Part shown: positions 1 to 5,738 of the stretch, in pieces
Position numbering within the stretch: the stretch's first letter is position 1
Layout of the letters: each line of letters opens with the position of its first letter
Assembly: GCA_002424525.1 (NCBI GenBank)
Contig: DIKJ01000053.1
Location: 1,157 to 6,894 of the forward strand
DNA length: 5,738 nucleotides
Direction of reading: 5' to 3'
Origin: Bacteroidales bacterium UBA5621
Lineage (GTDB): Bacteria > Bacteroidota > Bacteroidia > Bacteroidales > VadinHA17
Made by a program: the position numbers and the translations under genes
The notes under the pieces: model-generated
Told to the model about the DNA's origin: nothing
Database searches by the model: none
The model's input: only the letters and a program-made list of their open reading frames with translations

Positions 1-786
1 GCCGTTATTATGGCCGGAAATGTTCCTCTTGTCGGGTTCCATGATTTTCTTGCAGTGCTCATTTCCGGTAACTCTTTACTGGTAAAAACAAGCTCAAAAG
101 ACCCTGATCTTATCCGGTACATCAGTGAATTACTATGCATGATCAACCCACGGTTCTCTGAAAGAATAGTCTTCACAAATAATATAGTCACCGGTTTTGA
201 TGCCATAATAGCCACCGGCAGCGATAACAGCTCGAGGTATTTTGAGTATTACTTCGGAAGATACCCGGGGATCATCAGAAAAAACAGGAACAGTATTGCT
301 GTTATTGATGGGAGTGAGACCGGCACCCAGCTTGAATCGCTCGGTTCAGATCTCTTTTCGTATTTCGGCCTGGGCTGCCGCAGCGTCTCAAAGGTTTATT
401 TGCCGGAAGGATATGATTGTCAAAACCTTACTGAAAACTGGTCTTCTTATTCAGACATCATCAGCCACAGGAAATATGCTGCCAATTACGACTACAACAA
501 AGCTGTCGCCCTGGTCAACAGGGAAAAATTTACAGATACTGGTTATGTTCTGCTTAAGGAAAACAAAGCTCTTTTTTCGCCCGTGGCTGTGATCAATTAT
601 GAGTATTACAGATCGGCAGATCAGCTTACAGATGAGATCAGGCTCCTGAATGAGAAAATTCAGTGCATAACCGGAAGGGATCATATCCCCTTCGGAGGCT
701 CTCAGCGTCCGCATTTATGGGATTATGCCGATGGGATTGACACCATCGATTTTCTGCTAAAAAAAAATATTGCAGGAATATTGTAA
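1..786 (+). CDS. Acyl-CoA reductase, LuxC family (5'-truncated)
   Basis: This is probably an NADPH-dependent acyl-CoA reductase of the LuxC family, related to aldehyde dehydrogenases, which reduces an acyl-CoA thioester to the aldehyde through a cysteine thioester intermediate. The frame is open from base 1 (A-V-I before the first ATG at base 10), and MAGNVPLVGFHDF is an internal family motif, so the true start lies outside the window; I estimate about 80 residues are missing. Counting from the ATG at base 10, visible motifs are the segment SGNSLLVKTSSKD, ATGSDNSSRYFEYYFG, and YFGLGCRSVSKVYLP with the likely catalytic Cys at residue 123 (bases 376-378). Further on come HRKYAANYDYNKA, IPFGGSQRPHLWDYADG near residues 226-242, and a short C-terminal extension. 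A run of nine A (759-767) lies in the last codons. The physiological substrate is unknown. The match to Bacteroidota acyl-CoA reductases is strong; the specific pathway is not visible here. Confidence 0.9.
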   Translation, partial: AVIMAGNVPLVGFHDFLAVLISGNSLLVKTSSKDPDLIRYISELLCMINPRFSERIVFTNNIVTGFDAIIATGSDNSSRYFEYYFGRYPGIIRKNRNSIAVIDGSETGTQLESLGSDLFSYFGLGCRSVSKVYLPEGYDCQNLTENWSSYSDIISHRKYAANYDYNKAVALVNREKFTDTGYVLLKENKALFSPVAVINYEYYRSADQLTDEIRLLNEKIQCITGRDHIPFGGSQRPHLWDYADGIDTIDFLLKKNIAGIL

Positions 787-828
787 AATAAAAAATATTA
801 TATTGCAGCCGTCGAATTTTAAAGGATC

Positions 829-1386
829 ATGGTTTATAAGTTTGTAGTGTTATCAGATGAGGATGAGTCTTTTGTGAGGGAATTCGAGTTCCTTGATTCA
901 CATACGTTGATGGATTTTCATACCATGCTTCAGGATGAACTGGAGTTTGACAAATCACAACTGGCTTCATTTTTTCTGGCCACCGACAGTTGGGAAAAAG
1001 AAGAGGAATTCACCCTTTTCGATATGGGCACGGGTTCATCAACCATGGAAGTTGCTGTTCTTGAAGAGATTATTTTCAGAAAAAATCAGAAACTTCTTTA
1101 TGTATTCGACTTTTTCAACGAGAGAGGTCTTTTTGTTGAATACACCGGTGAGGCTCCGGAAATTGAAGGCCGCGAATACCCGGCATGCACCAACTCAAAA
1201 GGTGTGCCCCCCAAGCAGGTTGTATTTGGAAGCAGTTCCAGAAAGCTCTACAACAACATTGTCATAGCCGACGATGACGAGGAGGATGATGAGCCAGATG
1301 TGGATGATATCTTCCTGAATAGTGAAGATGAAGATGCTCTTCCCGATTTCGAGAACATCGAAGGCCTTAATGAGGAGGAGGAATAG
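829..1386 (+). CDS. pRiA4b ORF-3 / IS1096-passenger-like family protein with acidic tail
   Basis: This 185-residue protein is of unknown biochemical function. The globular part (about residues 1-145) resembles the pRiA4b ORF-3-like family, also labelled 'IS1096 element passenger TnpR family' in databases. Supporting stretches are MVYKFVVLSDEDESF at the start, the SFFLATDSWEKEEEFTL block (residues 47-63), LLYVFDFFNERGLFVEY (89-105) and the P-x-C-T segment (118-121). Residues 148-185 are a low-complexity tail with 22 Asp/Glu out of 38, ending in four Glu. There is no signal peptide or membrane segment, so it is probably cytoplasmic. The start has a purine-rich AAAGGA a few bases upstream. It follows the reductase gene by 42 bp and precedes miaA by 14 bp. 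From recall, a homologue next to miaA is common in Bacteroidales. Despite the family name nothing here suggests a mobile element. The family call is good; the function is unassigned. Confidence 0.82.
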   Translation: MVYKFVVLSDEDESFVREFEFLDSHTLMDFHTMLQDELEFDKSQLASFFLATDSWEKEEEFTLFDMGTGSSTMEVAVLEEIIFRKNQKLLYVFDFFNERGLFVEYTGEAPEIEGREYPACTNSKGVPPKQVVFGSSSRKLYNNIVIADDDEEDDEPDVDDIFLNSEDEDALPDFENIEGLNEEEE

Positions 1387-1400
1387 TTCCCCGTCTTTTC

Positions 1401-2315
1401 ATGAAAAATTTTCTGATAGTGCTTCTTGGTCCAACCGGCGTCGGGAAGACAGATACATCCATTGCACTGGCCCGTCGGTTTAACTGTGATATAATCTCAG
1501 CAGATTCCCGTCAGTTCTACCGTGAAATGAGGATTGGAACAGCTGTCCCGGAAGAAACTCAGCTTAAGGCAGTTAAACATCATTTTATAAGGTTTATACC
1601 CGTTACGGACTATTACAGTGCAAGTCTTTTCGAGAGAGACGTCCTCGGTCTTCTTGACTCCCTCTTTGAAACCACGAACGTTGTTCTGATGACCGGTGGC
1701 TCAGGACTTTATATTGATGCAGTGTGCAATGGTATCGATGATATTCCGGATACCGAACCAGCCATCCGCCAGAGATTGAAAAGCAGGTACAGGGAGGAGG
1801 GTATTGAGAGCCTGCGCATGGATCTGAAAATTCTTGATCCGGAATATTACTCCAGGACCGATCTGAAAAATCCCAAACGGATAATGAGGGCTCTCGAGAT
1901 CTGCGAGGCCACCGGACGAAGCTATTCTTCATTTCTTCGGAGGGAAAAGCGGATCCGCGATTTCGGGATCATTAAGATTGGCCTCGAACGGTCCAGGAGC
2001 GAGCTTTACGGGGTGATAGAGAAAAGGGTTGACAGGATGATCGGGGAAGGGCTTGAAGATGAGGCCCGGGGTTTGCATCCTTTGAGGGAGCTTAATGCTC
2101 TCAACGGTGTGGGGTACAGGGAATTATTCGATTTTTTTGAAGGAAAAACAACCAGGGAGAAAGCTATTGAACTGATAAAACGAAACAGCCGGCGTTATGC
2201 CAAGCGTCAGGTAACATGGTGGGGCCGCGACAAGGATATCAGGTGGTTTCACCCTGATAATGTAAAGGATATGATCGAATATATAGAAATCAGTATAACT
2301 TCTTTAATCTCCTGA
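1401..2315 (+). CDS. miaA: tRNA dimethylallyltransferase MiaA
   Basis: MiaA transfers the dimethylallyl group of DMAPP to N6 of adenosine 37 in tRNAs that read codons starting with U, giving i6A37, which stabilises codon-anticodon pairing. The 304-residue length is normal for the family. Visible motifs are the P-loop GPTGVGKT (residues 10-17) and the block DSRQFYREMRIGTA (35-48), whose first Asp corresponds to the family's catalytic base. Also present are TGGSGLY (98-104), NPKRIMRALEI, NGVGYREL (235-242) and the C-terminal RRYAKRQVTWW (264-274). The ATG was chosen because it puts the P-loop at the usual distance from the N terminus and no other ATG lies in frame upstream. The gene begins 14 bp after the preceding stop; a GGAGGAGGAA run inside the upstream gene's poly-Glu codons sits about 17 bases before the ATG, too far for a normal ribosome binding site. 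The last 26 bp overlap the convergent rpe gene. Confidence 0.97.
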   Translation: MKNFLIVLLGPTGVGKTDTSIALARRFNCDIISADSRQFYREMRIGTAVPEETQLKAVKHHFIRFIPVTDYYSASLFERDVLGLLDSLFETTNVVLMTGGSGLYIDAVCNGIDDIPDTEPAIRQRLKSRYREEGIESLRMDLKILDPEYYSRTDLKNPKRIMRALEICEATGRSYSSFLRREKRIRDFGIIKIGLERSRSELYGVIEKRVDRMIGEGLEDEARGLHPLRELNALNGVGYRELFDFFEGKTTREKAIELIKRNSRRYAKRQVTWWGRDKDIRWFHPDNVKDMIEYIEISITSLIS

Positions 2316-2943
2316 TCGTTTCCGCCGGATCCTCAGATCCAAACACGGAATTGCCGGCCACCAGCACATCAACGCCAGCTTCAACAAGTGAGGCTGCATT
2401 TGAAACATCAACACCGCCGTCCACCTGAATAAGCACATGGTGACCTGAATCCCTGATCATCAGGCTGAGTTCCCTGATCTTATTATAACTTTCCATTATG
2501 AAAGACTGTCCCCCAAAACCCGGATTCACAGTCATTATCAATACCATATAAGTATAGGGGAGTATATTCTTCAAAAGTGAAACGGGGGTATGGGGATTAA
2601 GTGCGACACCGGCCTTCATGCCCAGATCATGTATCTCGCTTACAGTTCTTTGCAGATGGGTACAGGCTTCGTACTGGATTGTGAGGATATCAGCCCCTGC
2701 ATCGCGGAACCGCGAGAGATACCTGTCGGGGTCAACTATCATAAGGTGGACGTCGAGAGGTTTTTCGGCGATCTTTCTGACATGCTCAACCACCGGGAAG
2801 CCGAAAGAGATATTAGGTACAAACACCCCATCCATGATATCGAGATGGATCCAGTCGGCGACACTGTCATTTACCATTTTCACATCCCCTGCGAGATTAC
2901 CAAAATCGGCAGCTAACAGGGAGGGAGAGACAAGATGTTCCAT
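2290..2943 (-). CDS. rpe: Ribulose-phosphate 3-epimerase
   Basis: Rpe interconverts D-ribulose 5-phosphate and D-xylulose 5-phosphate in the cytoplasmic pentose phosphate pathway using a divalent metal in a TIM barrel. The 217-residue length is typical. Family signatures are clear: SPSLLAADFGNL (residues 6-17), WIHLDIMDGVFVPN (31-44) with metal ligands His33 and Asp35, LDVHLMI (63-69) with His66, the phosphate-loop region TVNPGFGGQSF (138-148), and IQVDGGV (172-178) with Asp175 as metal ligand and catalytic acid/base. C-terminal VLVAGNSVFG supplies the second phosphate-binding loop. The ATG lies 35 bp after the rpoD stop on the same strand with no terminator-like hairpin between them, so the two are probably co-transcribed. 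No Shine-Dalgarno sequence is evident (CCCGGA precedes the ATG), as is common in Bacteroidota. The 3' end overlaps miaA tail to tail by 26 bp. Confidence 0.97.
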   Translation of the reverse strand: MEHLVSPSLLAADFGNLAGDVKMVNDSVADWIHLDIMDGVFVPNISFGFPVVEHVRKIAEKPLDVHLMIVDPDRYLSRFRDAGADILTIQYEACTHLQRTVSEIHDLGMKAGVALNPHTPVSLLKNILPYTYMVLIMTVNPGFGGQSFIMESYNKIRELSLMIRDSGHHVLIQVDGGVDVSNAASLVEAGVDVLVAGNSVFGSEDPAETIRRLKKLY

Positions 2944-2978
2944 TCCGGGTTATTTTGGATAAAGATAGAAACAAATTC

Positions 2979-3842
2979 CTATCCAAGATAAGTTTTCAGT
3001 ATCCTGCACCTTGTTGTGAACTGAATCCTCTTGATGGCCTTTTCCTTTATCTGTCTCACGCGTTCGCGGGTGAGGCTAAGCTCCTCCCCTATCTCCTCGA
3101 GGGTAAAGGGGTGCTTCATGCCCAGTCCGAAGTAGAGCTTCAGCACTTTTGCTTCCCTTGGAGACAATGAACAGAGTGCCCTTTCTATCTCAAAAGCAAG
3201 TGATTCGTTAATCAGGTTTTTGTCGGGGCTCGGTGTATCGGGATTCTGCATAACGTCATACATGTTATTGTCCTCTTCCGAGCTTATCGGAGCGTCCATG
3301 CTTATTGTCCGTCCGTTTGTTTTAAGGGCATCCTTGACTTCATCAGTGAACATTTCAAGCATTTCGGCTATTTCCTGTGACGAGGGTTCACGCTCAAACT
3401 GCTGCTCAAGCCGTGCGAAAGCCTTATTGATCCTGTTTATCGATCCGATCTTGTTTACAGGGAGTCTCACAATCCTCGCCTGCTCCGCAAGTGCCTGCAG
3501 GATCGCCTGACGTATCCACCAGACAGCATAGGAGATGAATTTGAAGCCACGTGTCTCATCAAAGCGCTGAGCAGCCTTCATGAGCCCAAGGTTTCCCTCG
3601 TTGATCAGGTCAGGTAATCCAATACCCTGATTCTGATACTGTTTTGCTACTGATACAACAAACCGCAGATTGGCATTGACAAGTGTGCGAAGAGCCTCCG
3701 AATCGCCGGCTCTGATCTTCCTTGCCAGTGCAACCTCATCTTCCGGGGAAATGAGATCTACTTTTCCAATTTCCTGGAGATACTTGTCCAGAGAAGGGGT
3801 GTCGCGGTTGGTAACCTGTTTTGTTATCTTTAGCTGACGCAT
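2979..3842 (-). CDS. rpoD: Primary RNA polymerase sigma factor (sigma-70 family)
   Basis: This is the housekeeping sigma subunit, which directs core RNA polymerase to Bacteroidota-type promoters. It has 287 residues and, as in other Bacteroidota, starts with MRQLKITK and lacks region 1.1. Region 1.2 covers about residues 16-47 ([11 protein letters not shown]). Region 2 spans about 50-128, with the core-binding and -10 recognition segments [20 protein letters not shown] (76-95) and [19 protein letters not shown] (98-116). Region 3 follows, including [12 protein letters not shown]. Region 4.2 is the helix-turn-helix [19 protein letters not shown] (247-265) that contacts the upstream element. 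The protein ends ILKTYLG. All domains are intact, and I call it the primary sigma rather than an alternative one because of the N terminus and the conserved region 2. It is divergent from rho and leads an apparent rpoD-rpe operon. The ATG has no clear Shine-Dalgarno sequence. Confidence 0.96.
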   Translation of the reverse strand: MRQLKITKQVTNRDTPSLDKYLQEIGKVDLISPEDEVALARKIRAGDSEALRTLVNANLRFVVSVAKQYQNQGIGLPDLINEGNLGLMKAAQRFDETRGFKFISYAVWWIRQAILQALAEQARIVRLPVNKIGSINRINKAFARLEQQFEREPSSQEIAEMLEMFTDEVKDALKTNGRTISMDAPISSEEDNNMYDVMQNPDTPSPDKNLINESLAFEIERALCSLSPREAKVLKLYFGLGMKHPFTLEEIGEELSLTRERVRQIKEKAIKRIQFTTRCRILKTYLG

Positions 3843-3888
3843 TTACAGGTTTTCTTTAGGTTAGTGCGGAAGAACAGGGCCAAGGGTA

Positions 3889-3896
3889 CAATTTTA
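3889..3896 (-). promoter_or_regulatory. Candidate -7 element for rpoD
   Basis: Read on the minus strand this is TAAAATTG, which matches seven of eight positions of the Bacteroidota -7 consensus TAnnTTTG. It would place the transcription start about 40 bases upstream of the rpoD ATG. No convincing TTTG/TTG -33 element is found at the expected distance upstream; the minus-strand T tract there may act as an upstream A/T element. In such AT-rich DNA a chance match is quite possible. Confidence 0.3.
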
Positions 3897-3936
3897 ATAA
3901 AAAAAAACTCTTTCCCGACATATTAAGCCATTTTTT

Positions 3937-3967
3937 TTTGAGTTATTATTCTTTTTACTTATCTTGC
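3937..3967 (+). promoter_or_regulatory. Candidate promoter for rho
   Basis: TTTG at 3937-3940 is followed after 19 bases by TATCTTGC at 3960-3967, a partial match (TAnnTT) to the Bacteroidota -7 consensus TAnnTTTG at the usual spacing. If used, it would give a rho leader of roughly 220 nucleotides. The -7 match is weak and the region is T-rich, so this is only a candidate. Confidence 0.25.
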
Positions 3968-3992
3968 ATGATTAACTCATTTTACTTGAGTT
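3938..3992. repeat. Three TGAGTT/AACTCA elements in the rpoD-rho spacer
   Basis: TTGAGTT occurs at 3938-3944 and again at 3986-3992, a direct repeat with 48-bp periodicity. Its inverted form AACTCA lies at 3974-3979 and pairs perfectly with TGAGTT at 3987-3992 across a 7-nt gap. The arrangement could be operator half-sites or a weak AT-rich hairpin just downstream of the candidate rho promoter. The exact 6-bp arms are seen; any function is inference. Confidence 0.4.
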
Positions 3993-4076
3993 TCATTTTT
4001 TCGTTCAGGTTGGAATTTCCTCAAAGCATTTTTTGCAGATTTTATATAATTTTATTATTATTTTATTTATTATTGC

Positions 4077-4121
4077 ACCGGTTTTGGAATATGTGAAACA
4101 GGTGTTGCATTTCAGGCCGGT
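4077..4121 (+). promoter_or_regulatory. Possible folded element in the rho leader
   Basis: ACCGG (4077-4081) can pair with CCGGT (4117-4121), extended inward by two G-U pairs, and TGAAA (4094-4098) can pair with TTTCA (4110-4114) inside it. An alternative pairing, CACC (4076-4079) with GGTG (4101-4104), is mutually exclusive with the outer stem. The segment is more GC-rich than the DNA on its left and is followed by a pyrimidine-rich stretch before the rho start. Pairing was found by eye; no energy calculation or covariation supports it yet. Confidence 0.3.
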
Positions 4122-4195
4122 TCATCTTCATCTCCTGGCCCGGATCTCCAGAAAAAAAATCTATCAGACCTCATAACTTATATTATCATCAGAAT

Positions 4196-5738
4196 ATGTA
4201 TGACATACTTGAATTAAGTAAGAAGCTGCTTCCTGAACTTAAGGATATAGCTAAGGAACTTAAAATCAAAAGGACAGAATCGTTAAAGAAACAGGACCTT
4301 ATCTATAAGATCCTTGATCAGCAGGCCATTGAAGCTACTGAAAAGAAGATGGCCCGGAAACAGGATAATGAGAATCAGCCTCACAATTCTGGCCAGAGAC
4401 GGGGGAAGCGCCCCAGAATGATCAAGAAGGGTAATACGCGTCCGGTTGAATCAGTAATCTCGGTTTCTCCCGGCGATATAAGGCATCCCGAAACGAAACC
4501 GCCCGGGAAGCAGGAACCACAAATCAGACCTGAGAAATCCCCGGAGAAGCCGGATCTGTTTAAAACTGCTCCGGAACCCGGAGGGGTACGAAAGGCACCG
4601 GTATGGAGAAATGAAAAGAAACACCATGAAAGAAGGGAGAGAAAAGAGGTCGCTGCAGAGATACCTCCTGAAAAACTGAGGGAACCTGATCCAAAGCTTT
4701 TGGATGATAGCAACTTCGCAGCAGATACCGTGGAACTGATCACCGACGACATCATTCCTGCCGCGGAGAAAGCTCCCGGAGATATTATTGTTGAACTTCC
4801 GGTGAAGGAACCCATGCCCGAAGAAAAGCCTGTAAAAGAAGAAAGGAAGGAGAGGCCCTACGATTTTGAAGGAATCATCTATAATACCGGAGTACTTGAA
4901 ATAATGCCCGACGGTTACGGATTTCTCAGATCAGGCGATTACCACTACCTTAATTCTCCGGACGATATATATGTTTCCCAGTCGCAGATCAAACTTTTCG
5001 GACTGAAAACCGGAGATACCATTAAAGGCACAATACGTCCTCCCAAAGAAGGAGAGAAATATTTCCCGCTGATCAAGGTTGATGAGATTAATGGCAGAAG
5101 CCCCGATTATATAAGGGACAGAGTGCCTTTTGACTTCCTGACGCCACTCTTTCCGAACGAGAAATTCACGCTCTGCCAGCCGGGCGAAGGCTCGCTCTCA
5201 GTAAGGGTAATAGACATGTTTACACCTATCGGAAAGGGACAGAGGGGACTTATCGTTGCACAGCCAAAAACGGGAAAAACCATTCTTCTTCAGGAGATAG
5301 CAAACGCTATTGCCAGATATCACCCCGAGGTCTATCTGATGATCCTGCTGATTGATGAAAGACCTGAAGAGGTTACCGACATGGCCAGGAATGTCAAAGC
5401 TGAAGTTATAGCCTCCACTTTCGATGAGCCTGCCGAACGGCACTGCCGCGTTGCCAATATCGTTCTTGAAAAGGCGAAAAGGCTTGTCGAATGCGGTCAT
5501 GATGTGGTGATTCTTCTTGACTCCATTACCCGTCTTGCTCGCGCTTTCAACACCACAGCACCCGCGTCAGGCAAGGTCCTGTCCGGCGGTGTCGACTCAA
5601 ACGCCCTGCATAAGCCCAAAAGATTCTTTGGAGCTGCCCGTAACATAGAAGATGGCGGATCGCTGACAATACTGGCTACCGCCCTCACAGATACGGGTTC
5701 AAAAATGGATGACGTCATCTTTGAAGAATTCAAGGGAA
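4196..5738 (+). CDS. rho: Transcription termination factor Rho (3'-truncated)
   Basis: Rho is a hexameric RNA-dependent ATPase/translocase that binds C-rich unstructured RNA and ends transcription. The frame stays open from the ATG to the right edge (514 codons); the C-terminal part lies outside. In order: an N-terminal Rho_N helical domain (about residues 4-45, [20 protein letters not shown]), a charged low-complexity insertion (about 50-221), and the cold-shock-like RNA-binding domain beginning near [15 protein letters not shown] with DGYGFLR (239-245). The ATPase follows with Walker A AQPKTGKT (355-362), [13 protein letters not shown] (384-396) holding the catalytic Glu region, Walker B DVVILLD (436-442) followed by SITRLARAF, the Q-loop region [20 protein letters not shown], and the start of the R-loop ([14 protein letters not shown]). 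The ATG was chosen because the upstream frame closes at TGA 4094-4096 with no other ATG between. No Shine-Dalgarno sequence is visible. It is divergent from rpoD. Confidence 0.97.
   Translation, partial: MYDILELSKKLLPELKDIAKELKIKRTESLKKQDLIYKILDQQAIEATEKKMARKQDNENQPHNSGQRRGKRPRMIKKGNTRPVESVISVSPGDIRHPETKPPGKQEPQIRPEKSPEKPDLFKTAPEPGGVRKAPVWRNEKKHHERRERKEVAAEIPPEKLREPDPKLLDDSNFAADTVELITDDIIPAAEKAPGDIIVELPVKEPMPEEKPVKEERKERPYDFEGIIYNTGVLEIMPDGYGFLRSGDYHYLNSPDDIYVSQSQIKLFGLKTGDTIKGTIRPPKEGEKYFPLIKVDEINGRSPDYIRDRVPFDFLTPLFPNEKFTLCQPGEGSLSVRVIDMFTPIGKGQRGLIVAQPKTGKTILLQEIANAIARYHPEVYLMILLIDERPEEVTDMARNVKAEVIASTFDEPAERHCRVANIVLEKAKRLVECGHDVVILLDSITRLARAFNTTAPASGKVLSGGVDSNALHKPKRFFGAARNIEDGGSLTILATALTDTGSKMDDVIFEEFKG
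4343..4858 (+). other. Charged disordered insertion within Rho
   Basis: Residues 50-221 of Rho, absent from E. coli-type Rho, lie between the Rho_N helices and the RNA-binding domain. The segment is rich in Lys, Arg, Glu and Pro, has almost no aromatic residues (one Trp, two Phe), and shows no predicted-looking secondary structure. Charge is segregated: residues 50-82 are strongly basic (for example [15 protein letters not shown]), the middle is mixed, and residues 163-200 are acidic with 11 Asp/Glu against two Lys. The last stretch is a Lys/Glu/Pro mix. Extended Rho proteins of this layout are known in Bacteroidota, and the disordered region of Bacteroides thetaiotaomicron Rho has been reported to drive phase separation. 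Whether this one does so is inference. Confidence 0.75.

Larger units (their letters stand above)
3843..4195. other. AT-rich divergent intergenic region between rpoD and rho
   Basis: This 353-bp spacer separates the start codons of two divergent transcription-factor genes, so it must hold both promoters unless one is leaderless or supplied from elsewhere. Bases 3890-4075 are very AT-rich; bases 4076-4150 are more GC-rich and look like a transcribed leader of rho. Structures I can point to are a nine-A tract (3899-3907), a nine-T tract (3931-3939), three copies of TGAGTT/AACTCA (3939-3992), a possible fold at 4077-4121 and a pyrimidine-rich segment with a tandem TTCATC (4121-4132). A run of eight A lies at 4152-4159. 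There is no tRNA, no recognisable conserved gene, and no good match to a riboswitch I know. Confidence 0.85.

Noticed and set aside
768..808. Repeated TATTGCAG at 768-775 and 801-808
   Set aside because: Only 8 bp, two copies, partly inside a coding region; no symmetry or context suggesting function.
829..1386. Transposon passenger gene, suggested by the IS1096/pRiA4b family name
   Set aside because: No transposase, inverted repeats or target duplications are present, and the flanking genes are core housekeeping genes.
242..1932. Alternative-frame open frames over the reductase, the acidic-tailed gene and miaA
   Set aside because: Each overlaps a gene with clear family motifs in another frame and shows no recognisable protein features.
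2327..2340. GGATC-CTCA-GATCC hairpin as a terminator between miaA and rpe
   Set aside because: The stem is only 5 bp, lies inside the rpe coding sequence and has no T run on either side.
2590..3510. Several plus-strand open frames of 71-114 codons
   Set aside because: They run antisense to rpe and rpoD, both of which have complete conserved motifs on the minus strand.
3974..4001. AACTCA/TGAGTT hairpin followed by T-rich sequence as an intrinsic terminator
   Set aside because: The 6-bp AT-rich stem is too weak, no gene ends upstream on the plus strand, and T runs are everywhere in this spacer.
4045..4050. TATAAT as a sigma-70 -10 box for rho
   Set aside because: The primary sigma here is of the Bacteroidota type, no TTGACA-like element lies 17 bp upstream, and the match is expected by chance in this AT-rich stretch.
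4381..4815. Minus-strand open frame of 144 codons, Ser/Gly/Phe-rich
   Set aside because: It lies opposite the low-complexity part of rho; its composition is the mirror of Lys/Glu/Pro-rich codons and it resembles no known family.
5198..5733. Two adjacent minus-strand open frames of 100 and 78 codons
   Set aside because: They lie opposite the conserved ATPase core of Rho, whose reading frame is unmistakable; no independent family features.

Overview
The window is core chromosomal sequence from a member of the phylum Bacteroidota (Bacteroidetes), most likely near the order Bacteroidales. The evidence is a short primary sigma factor that lacks region 1.1 and begins MRQLKITK, a Rho factor with a long charged insertion before its RNA-binding domain, a LuxC-type acyl-CoA reductase of the kind found in this phylum, and start sites without clear Shine-Dalgarno sequences. 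I see no mobile element, CRISPR array, tRNA or rRNA.

Layout. Bases 1-2315 (plus strand) hold the 3' part of an acyl-CoA reductase gene, then a gene for an acidic-tailed protein of the pRiA4b ORF-3/IS1096-passenger family, then miaA (tRNA A37 prenylation). The second and third genes are only 14 bp apart and probably co-transcribed. Bases 2290-3842 (minus strand) hold rpoD followed by rpe (ribulose-phosphate 3-epimerase), 35 bp apart and probably one operon. The 3' ends of miaA and rpe overlap by 26 bp in a convergent arrangement. Bases 3843-4195 are a 353-bp AT-rich intergenic region between two divergent genes, rpoD on the left and rho on the right. Bases 4196-5738 are the first 514 codons of rho, which runs off the right edge without a stop.

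How the genes relate. The notable arrangement is that the housekeeping transcription-initiation factor (RpoD) and the transcription-termination factor (Rho) are expressed divergently from one short spacer. The spacer holds 9-nt A and T tracts, three copies of a TGAGTT/AACTCA element, weak Bacteroidota-like promoter candidates, a foldable segment and a pyrimidine-rich stretch just upstream of rho. The other genes are ordinary housekeeping functions.

I do not find a convincing undescribed system. The observations most worth following are the charge-segregated disordered insertion of Rho and the rho/rpoD spacer, including its possible leader structures. Most of the spacer signals are weak and are scored that way.
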